From NCBI GenBank assembly GCA_004431415.1, contig QPMI01000416.1, positions 558,001 to 622,000 on the forward strand: a stretch of DNA of 64,000 nt, written 5' to 3'. Positions 33,290-45,100 of the stretch are shown here, in pieces. The stretch comes from Cyanophora paradoxa (lineage: Eukaryota; Glaucocystophyceae; Cyanophorales; Cyanophoraceae). A program made the translations under genes and the position numbers. The number at the start of each line of letters is the position of its first letter. The first letter of the stretch is position 1. The notes under the pieces were generated by a model. The model was not told the DNA's origin. It saw nothing but the letters and a program-made list of their open reading frames with translations, and did not search any database.

Positions 33290-33415
33290 GGCGCGGCGGC
33301 GGCGGCGGCGGCGGCGGGCGGGGCAGCGGTGGCGGCGGCGGCGGCGGCGGGGGCGGCTGCGGCGGGGGCGGCGGCGGCAGCGGCGGTGGCGGCGGGCGGG
33401 GCGGGGGCATGGAGG
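33290..33415. repeat. GGC trinucleotide tract
   Basis: Nearly continuous (GGC)n with GGG, AGC and GTG breaks. The plus strand reads poly-Gly; the minus strand reads poly-Pro (formin-FH1-like in look only), flanked by SPSPSMPPPRPPP. A coding role on the minus strand is possible but unsupported. Confidence 0.85.
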
Positions 33416-33479
33416 GGCTCGGGCTCGACGGCGTGAAGGGCCCCGCGCCCGCCACGCCCTGAGTAGCGCGTGTCAGACT

Positions 33480-34440
33480 GAAGCCGAACTGCCAGGGCTG
33501 GGCGGGGGGCGGGGGCGCGGGCGTCCCGGCTGGTGCGGGGAGGGCGATGCGATGGAGGGCGGGAGGGGCCGGTAGGGAACGACGGCGGGAAGAGGCGCCC
33601 GTTCTCCCGACTGCACCGGGGAGTTCGGGACCGGCTGGGCCGCGGGGAGGGGGGACGGGGCGCCTGGCCCGGCAGACCAGACCCGTTTATAATTAGATCC
33701 GGGGGCCGGGGTGGTCGGCGGCGCGGGCGCGGGGGAGCGCAGTTATTGTAACAGGTTGTAACTATGGTGTCTCGAGACTGGCCGGTATTTCACCAAAAAC
33801 AAATTTTAATTATACATGGTAGATGTGCAAGGCCAAGGAGATGGGCAAGCTAAAGGGTCATGATCGAGATCTCCTATGGCCAGGAAGTCCGGAGTTCAAT
33901 GCATGGGCTTCTGCGCATGCGCATCATGGCCACCCCGACTTCGAATTCGTGCGCGGGCTCAATTCTATGATCATGATAAGCTGTATTCTCTGTTATGTCT
34001 AATATAATATGCCTACATGCATCTGTACGATGAATCTGTACAATCTGCAGGTCGACATTGACGTCGATCGCGACTAACCCGGTGATCATATGCATCTATG
34101 CGGCTGCTTGCCTTAAGCTTGCCTAGGTATCTAAATAACGCACCGTGGCACGTCGATCCACATTGAAGATGAATCTCCTTCCCGCTCGCATGTCAAACGC
34201 TGCATTAATGTTGCATCGAGGTTTCTCGCCTCGATGCAACATTGATGTAACCGGGGGGCGTCGTTGATGTAACGGATGATCATGAGCAGAACACTCGCGA
34301 TCGGTCTGCTGGATGAAGATCTATCGTTTCATCTATTTGACATTTATTAAGCTTATGGATGCTTGCAATTGTGTACTCTACAAAGAGCCCGGGCCTAAAT
34401 GAAACGTTCAGTGATTGATCTAACCATCGATATCTTGCAA
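33480..34440. other. Intergenic region
   Basis: GC-rich to 33720, then about 700 bases of ordinary AT-balanced DNA with no exon, containing CATGATCATG and GCATGCGCATG words and the hairpin at 34206-34241. It is downstream of the LamG gene stop. Confidence 0.6.
34206..34241. other. Strong hairpin in the 3' flank of the LamG gene
   Basis: TGTTGCATCGAGG and its exact reverse complement CCTCGATGCAACA flank a short TTTCTCG loop. It is the longest perfect small hairpin noticed in ordinary-composition DNA here. An RNA 3'-end or processing role is possible; none can be shown. Confidence 0.7.
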
Positions 34441-36040
34441 TTACACCGTACCCGGCGAGAGCGGCTTGGGTGTCCGAGAGGGGCCCGGAGTCGGAGAAGG
34501 GGAGGGGGTGGGCGGCGCCCCGCAGGTGGCCGTGTCGGAGCCAGTCACGTTCTTGCCCCCAGCAACGGCGGAATTGTTTTTCGAAGCCCCGGGTATCGTG
34601 AAATAGGAGCAGCCAGCGCGGTTCGTGACGCACGTCGACGTCGCGTTCACCTCATCCTGCGGGTACATGAGAAAAGGACCTCGAAGTCGCGGGGGTACAG
34701 TGTTCAGAGCGCACGCTGTCGAACCTGAAGTAGAGGAGCAGGTTCGGATCGCCCGCGTTCGCCTTCGTCGGCATCGTCGACTGTACCCCCGTTTCAGAAA
34801 AGGACGTACCCCTTTCGGGCAAGAAATGCGGTACCCCGCACCTGGATCTGCGCCGTGGTCCGCAGACTCTTCCAGATGCGGATCTCGCTGCATGCGCAGC
34901 GCGATTTCAGCGTTCGCGAGCTCAAATCCGAGCTCGTGAGGGGGTACGCAAAATCAAATTGCACTCGATTAGAAGCCGTTCAGCTTGCCCACCCGAAAAC
35001 CGACGAGTGTTGCGTTGTCGAAGGACGCGCCAATCATGGGGGGTAGTAGGCGAATCCGACCCCGGGGTTGGCCCCTGCCGTTCATCTGCCGGGGCGGGGG
35101 CTTGAGAATCCGAGGGGAGGGGGTACCGAATTCTTGGGCGGATTACCCAGGCCTAGGGGTACAGCTTGTCCCCGGGCCCGGCCGCGCCCGGCCGACGACG
35201 TGCACCCACGTGTTCCTGCCCCCAACCGTCAAGCGAAATCTGACGCGGAAGGGAGACGCTGGTACAAATTAAAGCACACAGGGGCCAGCCGCGGCCGGTT
35301 AAGCTCGCGCCAACGTAGTCCAGGTGCGCATGCCCGAAGCGACCGGCAACGTCCAGGAAAACCCGGAAAGCGTTCGAGGCGGCATCAAATACCGTGAAAA
35401 GCTGCGGAAGCGTTAGCTAATTGAAGTAGATCTATAGCTAGAGAAGCCGGGGCGAGCGCGCACCTGGTAATTCCAGATGCTGTCGACCACGCCGGACGCG
35501 CCAAAGGGGCGGAATTCGAACCCGTCGACGTCCACGGGCGGCGCCTGCGGCCGCACACGGCGCGCGCCGCTGTCAACGCCGGAGCTCTCGATAGACGGGT
35601 AGGCGCACCGCGAGATAGATCCACGCTTCGAAGGTCATGATCAGGCTGTCGCCGAACACGGGGACGGGGCTGACTCCCACTGTCGCCACGCCGCTTCCCG
35701 GCGACTCCAGCGCGAGCTCGGGGTCTGCGTCGTCCGATCGAGCGCTGAGGTCTTCGAAGGGGGCACGCGGGCGGGCCGGGCGGGCGCGCGAACCGGCGGC
35801 CGCAGACGAGGCGACGAGGCACGCGAGGATCAGGACGGCGATGGCGCCGCCTGCGCGCGCCCCCAGGGCGGAGGCGCGCTGTATGTGCGCTCCGTGCTGC
35901 GCGCCGGCGCGCGCTTGCGCTGCCCGGGACCGCTGGCCGCCGGGCGCAGCGCGCCGGCGTTCACGGCTAGCGCTCGGCGGTCTGCAGCTGGGCTCTCCCT
36001 TAAAGGGGCGCGCGCGCCCCGCCGCGCTCGACTCAAGCAT
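34441..36040 (-). CDS. Secreted LamG/concanavalin-like domain protein
   Basis: Minus-strand gene. MLESSAAGRARPF at 36040 starts an Arg/Ala-rich N-terminus followed by a hydrophobic segment GGAIAVLILACLVASSAAAG, a signal peptide or type II anchor. The LamG-like jelly roll is then split over short exons: SLIMTFEAWIYL; VDGFEFRPFGASGVVDSIWN; FDAASNAFRVFLDVAG; RLTVGGRNTWVHV; MIGASFDNATLVGFRVGKLNG; SEIRIWKSLRTTAQIQ; DPNLLLYFRFDSV. These match the usual series: strand with aW, WxHV, the NG-like loop, and RIW near the end. The last exon has Cys pairs, three N-glycosylation sequons (NAT, NNS, NVT), and a Pro/Ser/Thr tail ending in TAA at 34441. Several introns begin GTACCCC. Ligand unknown; lectin, cell-wall or adhesion roles are possible. 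The order and WVHV/RIW motifs make the fold likely. Confidence 0.72.
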
Positions 36041-36359
36041 TCATCTAAGTTGATCAAGCACATCGCTGCAGCTAGCGCCGACTGCATCGGCTGCGCGGTT
36101 TGCGCCCCTCGGATGATCGGAGGAGCGCGCTCGCCGAACAGTTGATCCCACACCGGGAGCGCTCAGCGTTTGCCACTTGCGCTCGAATGGGAGCGCTGGG
36201 GAGCTCGAGCTCAAGTCCGCGCAAAGCTTCTTCGCAACGCCAGCCGTCCGAGTCGGAGCTGCGCGCCGCAGCTGCGTCGGCGTTCTGCACCGCGGCGCCC
36301 GCTCTCCCTCGAGCGCGATTCGCGCGACGGCCTCCCGGGACGCGTACCCCCGCGGGCCA

Positions 36360-39142
36360 ATGTCCCGCCCAGCTGCGCGGTACTCACTCTCCTCGCGCGA
36401 TGTTGGATCGCTGCCGCTGCCCCCATCGGTGCGGCAGAAACTCATCAAGGCGGGCTTCCGAACGCTCCGGTGCCGGCAGCCTTCCCGGCCCTGCGCTCAC
36501 GCGCGGCGCTCGTAGTCACGATTCGCATCATCCCGCAGGGATCTGGACAACGTTGGGCCCATCGATCTGTCGCGGGGTGAGCCCATTCCTGGATTTGATC
36601 CGCGCTCGCTCAACGCCAACCTGCCCGCGCAGAGCTCTCCATATCGCCGGACGATGCCGAGAGCATACTGAGGCAGGTGTTCCCCACCAATCATGCGGAC
36701 ACAGGCGTCGGTGCGCTCGCAGTCGCCTTGAGCCGCGCGACTCGCTCACCCGCTCCGCCCAGTCGGCATGTCCGCGCTCGAGATGCTCCAGAAGCGGGAG
36801 GAACCCATCATGACGTTCGTACGCGCAATCGACCTCATGCTCGGCGGCGGCGTCGCCCTCGGCTCTGTGACCGAGTTCTGTGCGCCGCCCGGCCCGCGGC
36901 CCGCGCCCTTGGCCCCCCGCCATCGCTGCGGCTAACAGACGCGCACCAGGCGGCGTGCCCGGCATCGGAAAGACGCAGCTTGGGTCCGCGTTCGAACCAG
37001 GCCGCGCCGCGGCTGTCGTGCGCGCTTCGCGCCGCGCAGTCCGACCCGCGAGCCGAGCGCAGCATGCAGCTCGCGCTCAACGTGCAGATTCCGCACGGCT
37101 ACGGCGGAGCAGGCGGGGCAGCGGTCTACATCGGTGCGCGCCCGCCGCGGCGCCCGCCCCCTCCGCGCCGCTCACAGTTCGTGCGCGCTCGCCGCTGGCA
37201 TGTGGCGCAGACACGGAGGGAAGTTTCATGCTCGAGCGGCTCGTGGAGATGGCCGAAGCAGTCCGCGCGCACCTGCAGACGCTCCAGGCCCGCCCCCCGC
37301 CCCGCGCCCGCCCCGCCAGCGCGGCGCCGGCCTGCGCCGAACCCCGCGGCAGGAGAAGCACGCGCAGACGTACGAGGGCCTTCCCATCCCGGCCCTGGAT
37401 GACGTGCGCGCCGGCCGCCGCCCGCCGCCGCTCGCCCCGCTCCGCCCCGCGCCGCGCCGACTGGAGCCGCGCCGCGGCGCGCCGCGCCGCAGATGCTGGC
37501 GAACATACACTACTTCCGGCCCTACAGCTCGACCGAGCAGCTGGCGCTCATGCACGTCCTCCCGGCCTTCCTCTCCGAGCACCCCGAGGTGCGGCTCCCG
37601 CGGCCGGCCGGTCCTCCGGGGCCCGCTCGCCTGCCCGCCCGCGTCGAGCGTTTCGGGGACCGACATGCGCGGCCGCGCGGCCGGCCGTCTCCGCAGGTCC
37701 GGCTGCTGGTGGTCGACTCCGTGAGCTTCCACTTTCGCTACGGATTCGATCGCGAGGACATGCCCCTCCGCTCGCGGCTGCTGGGTACAATGGCGCTCGA
37801 GTTCATGTCCCTCGCCCAGTCCCACCGCCTCGCCGTGCGAGCTCGTACCCCCTCCCCCCCGCCTCGACGCTGGGTCGAATCCGCGCAGGTCGTTTTCATG
37901 AACCAGGTCACGACGAAGATAGGGGAGCGCGAGCCCCGTCCCTCCCGCGGCCAGGCTCGCCCCCTTACCCCCCCCATTTTCCCTCCCCCCACTCCCCTAT
38001 CCACCTCCTCCCTCCTCCTCCCGCCCCTCTTTCTCAACCTGCCCTGCCTGCCCTCCCCCTCCCCCCCCCCTCCTCCTCCCCATCTCCTCCTCCCTTTCCC
38101 CCTCCCCCATCTCCTCCTCCCTTCCCCTCCCTTTCCCCCCTCTCGTCATCCTTCGCCCGCCCCCCCCCCCCCCCCCCCCCGCCCCCCTTCTCCCCCTTCC
38201 CCCTCCCCCTTCCCCCCCCCCCTTCATCCCATTCCCTCTCTTCCCCATTCCACCCCCTCCCCTTTCTCTCCTTTCTCGCTACCCGTCCGCCTCGTCCTCC
38301 TGCCCTGCCCTCCCTCCCCCCCCTCCCCCCTCCCCGCCTCCTCCTCCCTTACCCCCGCCTCACTGAACCTTACCTCCTCTCCTTTCTCCTCTCCTTTCTC
38401 CTCTCCTTTCTCCGTACCCCCCCCCACCTCGCTGAACGGGCCCGCAGGGCAACGTGAACGAGCCGCAGCAGCGGGACGGCCCAGACTCCTCGCACCTCGC
38501 CCCCGCCCTCGGTACCCCCCTCGCCCTTCCTTTCCATCTGCCTGTGTACCCCCCGCCTCCGCCTCCGCTGAGCGTACGCAGGGGAGTCGTGGGCGCACAA
38601 CTGCGTCGACCGCGTCTACCTCTTCTGGGAGGGGGGCGCCCGCATCGCCCGCCTCTTCAAGTCCAACGCCCGCCCGGTCCGCTCGTTTCCTCGCTGCATG
38701 CGAGGGTCTAGTTTCAATAGGGCCGGGCGCCGCGCGGCGCGGCCTCGAGCATAGGCTTTTTTTTCCCGTAAGCCCTCGTATATTTGGTAACACCGCGGTA
38801 CAGTCTCCGCTACCTCCCTGAGTGGCCAAATATACTAGCTTGCCTAAGGCACCTACCCCCACCAGCCCCGACGTTCGGCCTCGAGCATAGGCGTTCAATC
38901 TCGAGCTCGCGCCTAGCATCCCGTTCTAGCTCGGGCTCTCAGCCTCGGCCCTCAGCTTAAAGCCTTTGCGCCTAAAAGGGCCGCAGACCGCGCAGGTGCC
39001 CTACGCGGTGACGGCGGCCGGGGTGCGGGACGTCCCAAGGCAGAGAGAGTCCGAGGGCGGCGGGGGCGGGGGCGGGGGCGCGGGGGACCACTCGAAGCGC
39101 GCCCGGCCCTCCGGAAACTTGCTCAGCGTCGGCCGCGGCTGA
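36360..39142 (+). CDS. RAD51C: RAD51C, recombinase paralogue
   Basis: RAD51C is a RecA-fold ATPase that acts with RAD51B/XRCC3 partners in homologous recombination. MSRPAARYSLSSRDVGSLPL starts at 36360; QKLIKAGFRTL, DLDNVGPIDLSR and LSISPDDAESILRQ form the N-terminal helical part. MTFVRAIDLMLGGGVALGSV then TEFC splices to GVPGIGKTQLG, an intact Walker A. Then MQLALNVQIPHGYGGAGGAA, DTEGSFMLERLVEMAEAVRA, EKHAQTYEGLPIPALDD, MLANIHYFRPYSSTEQLALM, VRLLVVDSVSFHFRYGF (Walker B), VVFMNQVTTKI, HLAPALGESWAHNCVDRVYL and ARIARLFKSNARP. The final exon (38998 on) is VPYAVTAAGVRDV, Gly tract, HSKRARPSGNLLS, TGA at 39140; KRAR may be a nuclear signal as in animal RAD51C. Introns after HLQTLQ and after the TTKI exon appear to begin GC. 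A 430-base pyrimidine-rich intron precedes the HLAPALG exon. One 5' junction, near 36677-36763, was not resolved in phase. Confidence 0.93.
37955..38445. repeat. Pyrimidine-rich intron of RAD51C
   Basis: About 490 bases almost wholly C and T on the plus strand (CCCTCCC, CTCCTCC, CTCTCCTTT units), between the NQVTTK exon and the HLAPALG exon. Mirror-like purine/pyrimidine DNA of this length can form triplex structures. Confidence 0.85.
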
Positions 39143-39400
39143 GTGTTGCCCGTCTGGTCCTCTATTATTATTATCATCTCTGGCGCGCGCACGCTCTTTC
39201 TCTTTCTCGTATTTCGCCTACTACCGTCTAGGAGCTGGAGCGTTCAATTAGAGGTAGCTAGCTAGCTAGTTCAGGAAGCGAGAGCGATAGTGATTTCAGT
39301 GGTCAGTGGCAGGTGCACAGGACAGTTTGAGAAGAGGACAGCACTATGTTCTGCTATAGGGAACTCGGAAGGCTCGCGTCACGTATAGCTGTAGCTATAG
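39143..39400. other. RAD51C 3' flank
   Basis: AT-balanced sequence with TATTATTATTATCATC and AGCTAGCTAGCTAG words; no exon. Likely the 3'-UTR and terminator of RAD51C. Confidence 0.5.
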
Positions 39401-41440
39401 AGGAGGGGAAGGAGAGGACGGGGGGAGAGAGGGGGGCGTGGGGCAGCAGGGCGGAGCGGGGCGGGGCGAGGGAGCGAGGGGCCCGGGAGGGGGGCCGGAG
39501 GAAGGGGAGGAGGGGGCGGGAGGGGCGAGGGGGGGGGGGGGGAGCCAGGAGAGGGAGGGGGAAGAGAGGGGGCCGGGGCGGGTCTGGATTCTTGGCCGGA
39601 GGAGGCCGGCGCCCTGGCGGGGAGGAGGCCGGAGGAGGCCCGGGCGGGCTCTGGGGGATGGAGGGGCGGGCGCGGGGAGCGCCGGTGGGGGCGTCAAGGC
39701 CGCTTGGGGCGTGGGAGATACCAGGGTAGCTGGCGGCCGCCGCTGAGGCGTGCGGAGTCAGCGCCCGAAGCCTGGCCCCGGAGAGCAGACGCGGCGCCGG
39801 CGCCGGCACGCGCACGGCACGAATCGGTCCTGGCCTTGCAATTGACGCCTCGCCCTGACGCCGGCGGCGGGCCGGGGCTGCCCTGCCAGGCTGAACGCGG
39901 TCAAGGCCGGGCGGCCGGGCGCGCGGGGCAAGGCCGGCCGGGCTGGACGGGGCGCCGGGCCGCGAGCTCGAGCCCGGCCGCTGGGGGGCAGAGGGGCGAG
40001 GCGCCGAGTGGGGGGCCGGGCCCTCCCCGCGGATGGACGGCGGGGCCGGGGCCGGGGCGGTGCGGTGCCCCTGCGCCCCGCGGCGCGAGGCGCGAGGCGC
40101 GATGGACGGGGCGGGCCGGCGGGCGCGTGGAGGCCGCGGGGGGGACCCTGGTGAGGAGGCGAGTCTCGAGGAGGGAGGAGGCGTGGTAGGCGGGGAGCCG
40201 GCGGCGGGCGCCGGCGTCGCACAGCGCGGGCGCGGGCGGCACTTCGGAGCTTCGGACTCTAAGAGCTGCGCTCGCCGGCGCGCGCCGTGCGCCGCGGCGG
40301 CGCCCGCCCGCCGCCCGTCGACGCCGGCGGGGAAAAAGGTCGAGAAAAGGTCGGACAGGGGACCCGGGGAGTTCAGCTGCGCTTCCCGCGGCCGCCGCGC
40401 GGGGCTTCGGTTCAGGGCTCCGCGACGGGGCCGGCCGGCCGCCGGCGGCCGTAGCACCGCGGCGGCCAGGTCGCATCCGCGGCCTCCTCCGCGCTGCCGC
40501 CTCGAGCTCGGCGGCGCCGCCCCGCAGGCGCCGCGCAGCGCCGCGAGGCGCGGGGCGGGCGGGGCCCGGGGTGCGCAAGACGCCGGAGCGCGGCCCTCTC
40601 GGCTTCGTCCTCCGCGGCCCCGCCTTGCCCGGTCGGCCCCCTCCGCGCTCCTCTCCGCCTGCGGGGAGCGCCGCATCAGCGCGGGCCGGGCGGGCAAGCC
40701 TCGAAGAGGCCGGCGGAGCACCCGGGGCCAAGCGCACCCGCTGCAGAAGCGCGTCGCTGCGCCCGGCGTCCCTGTACACGTCGACGTCAGCGTCGGCGCC
40801 CCGGCCCACGCACGGGCATCCCGCGGCGCCGCGCAACGTGCACCCGCTTGTTGCCGATCGTGCACGGCCGGGCATTGGAGTGGAACAGCACAGCGACTGA
40901 ACCTGCAATCACGCGAGCGACTCACGTCCTCCCGGCGCGCGCGGCCACGGCGCGGAGCCGCGAGCGCTGCGGAACGAGGCCGGGCGCTTGCGAGCAACAC
41001 AGAGCGCGCCCTGAGAATGAGCGCCTCCACAGCTGGCCATGGGCGTCGAGTGTTGTAAGCGTGGCGCCGGCACGGTGTGTGCGCATCGCCGGCGATGCTC
41101 CTCGCTGCACGGGAACGCTCAAGCCCGTGGGGTTGAGAACTAGTACTCGCAGGGAGAAGCCGGACGCACCGTCATCGGCAGTGCTCCCAAGAGGCCCTCC
41201 GCTTGCTGCCGCGCAAGCTAGCAGCCCGCCATACGCTGCGATCCAGCTGCTGTGCAAGCCAGCAGCTGCAGTGGCCCGCCCGGCGCGGCTTGGTCAACGT
41301 CCCCACCAAAGCGCCCTACCCCGTAATAGCGTTGCCAACTGGCCTACAGGAAAACCTGCAGGGCCAGTGCAGGCCTGCAGGTTTTCCTGCAGGCCAGTTG
41401 GCAACGGCAAGAAAATTCGGCTAGCTCCTGTAACCCCCGT
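39400..41440. repeat. Dispersed repeat blocks (R-type then inverted B-type)
   Basis: 39420-39870 is G-rich and then matches 57060-57640 in the same orientation (GGCGGCCGCCGCTGAGGC, then GGCGCCGGCGCCGGCACGCG and CACGAATCGGTC). 39880-41440 matches 59700-60480 and 47510-48480 in reverse complement: the CGCATCAGCGCGGGCCGGG / CCGGCGGAGCACCCGGGGCC landmark at 40675-40735, and GTTGCCAACTGGCC palindromes at 41333-41406. No protein family seen. Confidence 0.8.
41333..41406. repeat. Palindromic GTTGCCAACTGGCCTGCAGG element
   Basis: GTTGCCAACTGGCCTACAGG is mirrored by CCTGCAGGCCAGTTGGCAAC, with AGGAAAACCTGCAGG and CAGGTTTTCCTG inside, giving a hairpin of about 35-base arms. A close relative lies at 47510-47572. 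Both are followed on their outer side by GCAAGAAAATTC or its complement. Confidence 0.9.
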
Positions 41441-42150
41441 TCTCGCTTGAAGTCTGCGCTCTGCGCCGCCCAGCGCGTCGAAGGCGGCGCGCGTCGACTT
41501 CAAAGCATCTCGTTCGAGCAGCCACCGCATGCCGCCTTTAGGTACCTCGTCCGGCAGCTACGCAGGCTCCGCTTCCGCCCGGGCGCAGGCTCCTTCGCGG
41601 CTTTCCGAGTCGGCTCGAGCTCGAGCTCGGGCGCGCGCAGGCACGCTTGATCATGAACCAGTGGCGCGCGCGGCCAGCTCGCGCGTGCGGGGCTCCCCGC
41701 GCCTTGTGCGGGCTCATATGCATGATCACTAGCTATAGCACTGAATCAGCGGTCCGGTGCTCTGGCGGAGGTGAGCGTGGGACCGGAGGCGCGGGACTCC
41801 ACCTCAAGCCCGAACAAGGCCTAGGTCGCACCCGCGCTGCCGTTCCGCGCGCGCGCCCCGTCCGGCCTGGACTGACCCTTGCGCTGCGCGCGCAGCGCCG
41901 GGCGCCGGGCAGCGCAGCGCCGGGCGCGGCGCGGCGGATCCGGAGGGGCGCGAGGCTGCGGGCGCCGGCGGGCTCTCGCGGGCCCGGCCCCCGAGCTCGA
42001 GCTCCAGGACGAGGCCGTGCCCCCGCCCCCCGAGCGCCCCTCTTCCGAAGTTCCCCGCGCTATCTCCTGCCCATTATAATTCAAGTAGCACGGCTCGGTC
42101 AGCGGAATGTTCACTTGTTGTTCGGAGGCGAAAGAGAGGGATCCGGCCCG

Positions 42151-45100
42151 TCAAGGGCCGACTGGGGCAAGCTGCGGGAGCTCTCCGGCCGGCCGGCCAG
42201 CCGGCCCCGCCCCCCGGGGCGGCTCGGGCCCGGTGGGGGCCTGGCGGGGGCCGGCGAGGAGGCGGGCCCCCTCGGGCCCCGCCTCGAACTCGAACTCGCC
42301 CTCGACGAGCGCCGCCGCTGCCGGCGCCACCTGCGCAACCCTAGGACTCAGGCGCGGGCGGGGCGGGAGCAGGGCGGGGCGGGGCGGGGTAGGGCGCGCC
42401 AGGCATCGGCCCGGCAGCGAGCGGCGCTCCATGGCAGCCGCCTGGTCCACGGCGGGGCCGAGCAGCTCCCACGTCCAACGGCGCGCCCCCACCACGGCCC
42501 CGCCGCCCGCCCATCCCACGCCGAAGCGCGCCGTCAGCTGCGCCCCCGCACCGGCCCCGGCCCCCGCGCCCTCAGCGGGCGGAAACAGAGCCTCGGAGCC
42601 GAGGCGGGGGCGGCGCCCGGCGGACCGTCTCGTAGGCCCACCCGCGGCTGCCGCGCGGCGTCTCGCCCACGCCGTCGATCTCGAAGCTGGGGCGCGGGGA
42701 AAGGCCAGCGGCCGGGCGCCTGGCCAGGAGGCGCGTGCGGGCGTAGACGGCCCGCATCTCGTGGGCGGCGCGCAGCAGGTTCGCCACCTCCCGCGGGCCC
42801 GCCGGCCGCTCCAGCCCCACCGCCCCCACCCAGGCGTCTGCATCGGCGCGGCCCGGCCCCGTCGACTCAGCACGGGCGCGCGGGGGTGACGAGACGAGAC
42901 GGGCGCGCGTGCGGACCGCCCACTGTGCGGAGGGTCTGGACGCCGTAGCGCTCGGCGATCTCGTCGCAGGCCGCGAAGAGCGCGTCTGGCGGGGCCCGGC
43001 CCGGGCGCCCGTCAATGTCGGGTCGCGTAGGGCAGAGCATGGCGGGGCGGGGCGGGCGAGGGCGCTCACTGAGGGCCTCGACGAGGCGCGGGGCGTGGGC
43101 GCGCGGGGTCAGCCCCGAGAAGCCGACGATGTCGCTCTGCAGCACGCAGACGCGCTCGAACTCCATCGCCCCGCCGCTGCCTCGCTCGCGTCGGCGGGCG
43201 GCGGGGCGGGGCGGGCAGGCGGGCGGGCGGGCGGGCGGACGCGGGGAGGAGGCCGAGCGCGGCCTTCGGGAGGCACAGGTCGAGGAGGGCATCCGCCTCG
43301 GCTCCGGCCTCAGCGGCGGCGCGGGCGGCCCGGCGGGCGGCGGCGCGCAGGAGGAAGCCGCGGCGGGCCTCGCGCTCGCGAAGGAACGCGACGCCGGCCA
43401 TGGCGAGCGCCACGACACCCACCCACAGCGGGACCGCCTGCGCGCGCGCCTGCGTCAGCGCCGCCCGGCTCGGCGGCTCGGCGGCTCGGCGGCTCGGAGA
43501 AGGCTACCTTGCGGTCGGCGGGGGCGCCCGGGGCGGCGGCGGGGACGACCGAGGCGGCGAGGGGCAGGGCGCTCCACGGGAGCTTGTGGCCCAGCGGGAG
43601 CTGCCCGAGCGTGCACACGAAGATCGTGGCGAAGCAGGCGTCCGCGTCCGTCATCTGAGCCGCCCGTCTGAGGCGGGGGGTACAAGCAGGGCGGGGGCGC
43701 GGGGGGTAGGAGCGGACGGTAAGGGCGGCCCAGGAGAGGGGCGAGGCGAGGGGTCCGCGGTGGAGGAGACAGTAGGCGAGGGCTGGCGGCAGCGCGGCGG
43801 CGGCGGCGGCGAGGTGGAGGGCGAGGGCGGCGCGGCGCCCGCGGGCGAGGCGAGGCCAGAAGAGTACGGCGGCCAGCGGGAGGAGCGCGGCGGAGCGGAC
43901 GGCGTAGCGGCCGCCGAGGCGCGCCCCGCCGTCGCTCAGGTCGTTCGCAATGTAGACGAGGGCCTGCAGGGCCGGCCGGCCTTAGGCAAGCCTTAGGCGG
44001 GGCGGGGCGGGGCGCACGGGCATGAGGAGGGAGTGGAGGACGAGGACGGCGAAGAGGGCGCGCAGGGCCGCCGGGTGCGAGCGCCGCGCCGCGGCCCAGA
44101 ACGAGGCCTCCAGGGACGCCTCGGGAAAGGAGAGGCGCCACCTCCTCCGGGCCCGCCCCGCCGCCGCCTCCGCCGCTGCCTCCGCCTCCGTATCCGCCAC
44201 GTCGCTGGCCACATCCGAAGCGCCGCCGGCGCTGCTGCGTCGCGCCAGAGGCTCTGCGCCCTCTGCCCAGGCGCCAGCGGCTGCGTGCACGGCGATGGCC
44301 TCGGCGGCGGGGTCCATCGATACGGAGATCCGCCGCGCGATCCCGACGAGGCGGGCGCTGGAGGAGGACCGGGGTACGCCCGCGCCCCCCTTGAATCCAC
44401 CGCCGGCGCCTTTCTCAGCGTCGCCGCCGGCGCCCCCGACCGCCTCCTCTCGAGAGGGCGGCGCGGGGCCCGGGGCGTCCGCGGGGGCGGCCCAGGCTGC
44501 GTGCGGGCCGCGGGCCGAGTAGCCCGCAGGGGCGAAAGGGCCGCCCGCCTCGCCTGCGTCCCCGTCCCCCGCGTCCTCCTCGTCTTCTTCTTCATCGGCG
44601 CCCGAAGGGAGCACGGCGGCGCCGCGGCGGAGGGAGTAGCCGGCGGAGAGGCGGGCGACGAGGGCCGAGCTGGGCAGGTACGCCGCCTCCGCCGTGCCCC
44701 GCCGCGACCGCGACCGCGAGCTGTGGCTCCGCCGGCGCTCCCGCTCGGTCTCCGAGCCGGCGCCGGGGCGGTGGCGGGAGCGCAGGGAGTGCGCCCCCGC
44801 GGGGTCCTCTTGACCCCGCGCGCCGTCCTCGTTCAGGCGGACGCGGGCCGTGCGGGCGGATTTGCTGCTGCTGCTGCTGCCGCCGCCGCCGCCGGCGACA
44901 CTGGAGGCGGCCCGCTGGACGACGGCGATCGCCAGATCGAGGCCTAGGCTGCCACCAGCGCTGGCGCCGCCGCCGGCGCCGCCGGCTGAGCTCGGGGCGC
45001 GCGAGGCGAAGCAGGTGGACCACTCGCCGCGGCCCTTGAGGGCCGTGGCGGCCGGCTCCGTGAAGCGGAAGGGGCCGGCGGCGCCGGCCGCCGTCATCGC

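Noticed and set aside
33199-33462. Poly-Gly protein or FH1-like poly-Pro region
   Set aside because: A (GGC)n tract explains both readings; no formin FH2 or other partner domain was found nearby.
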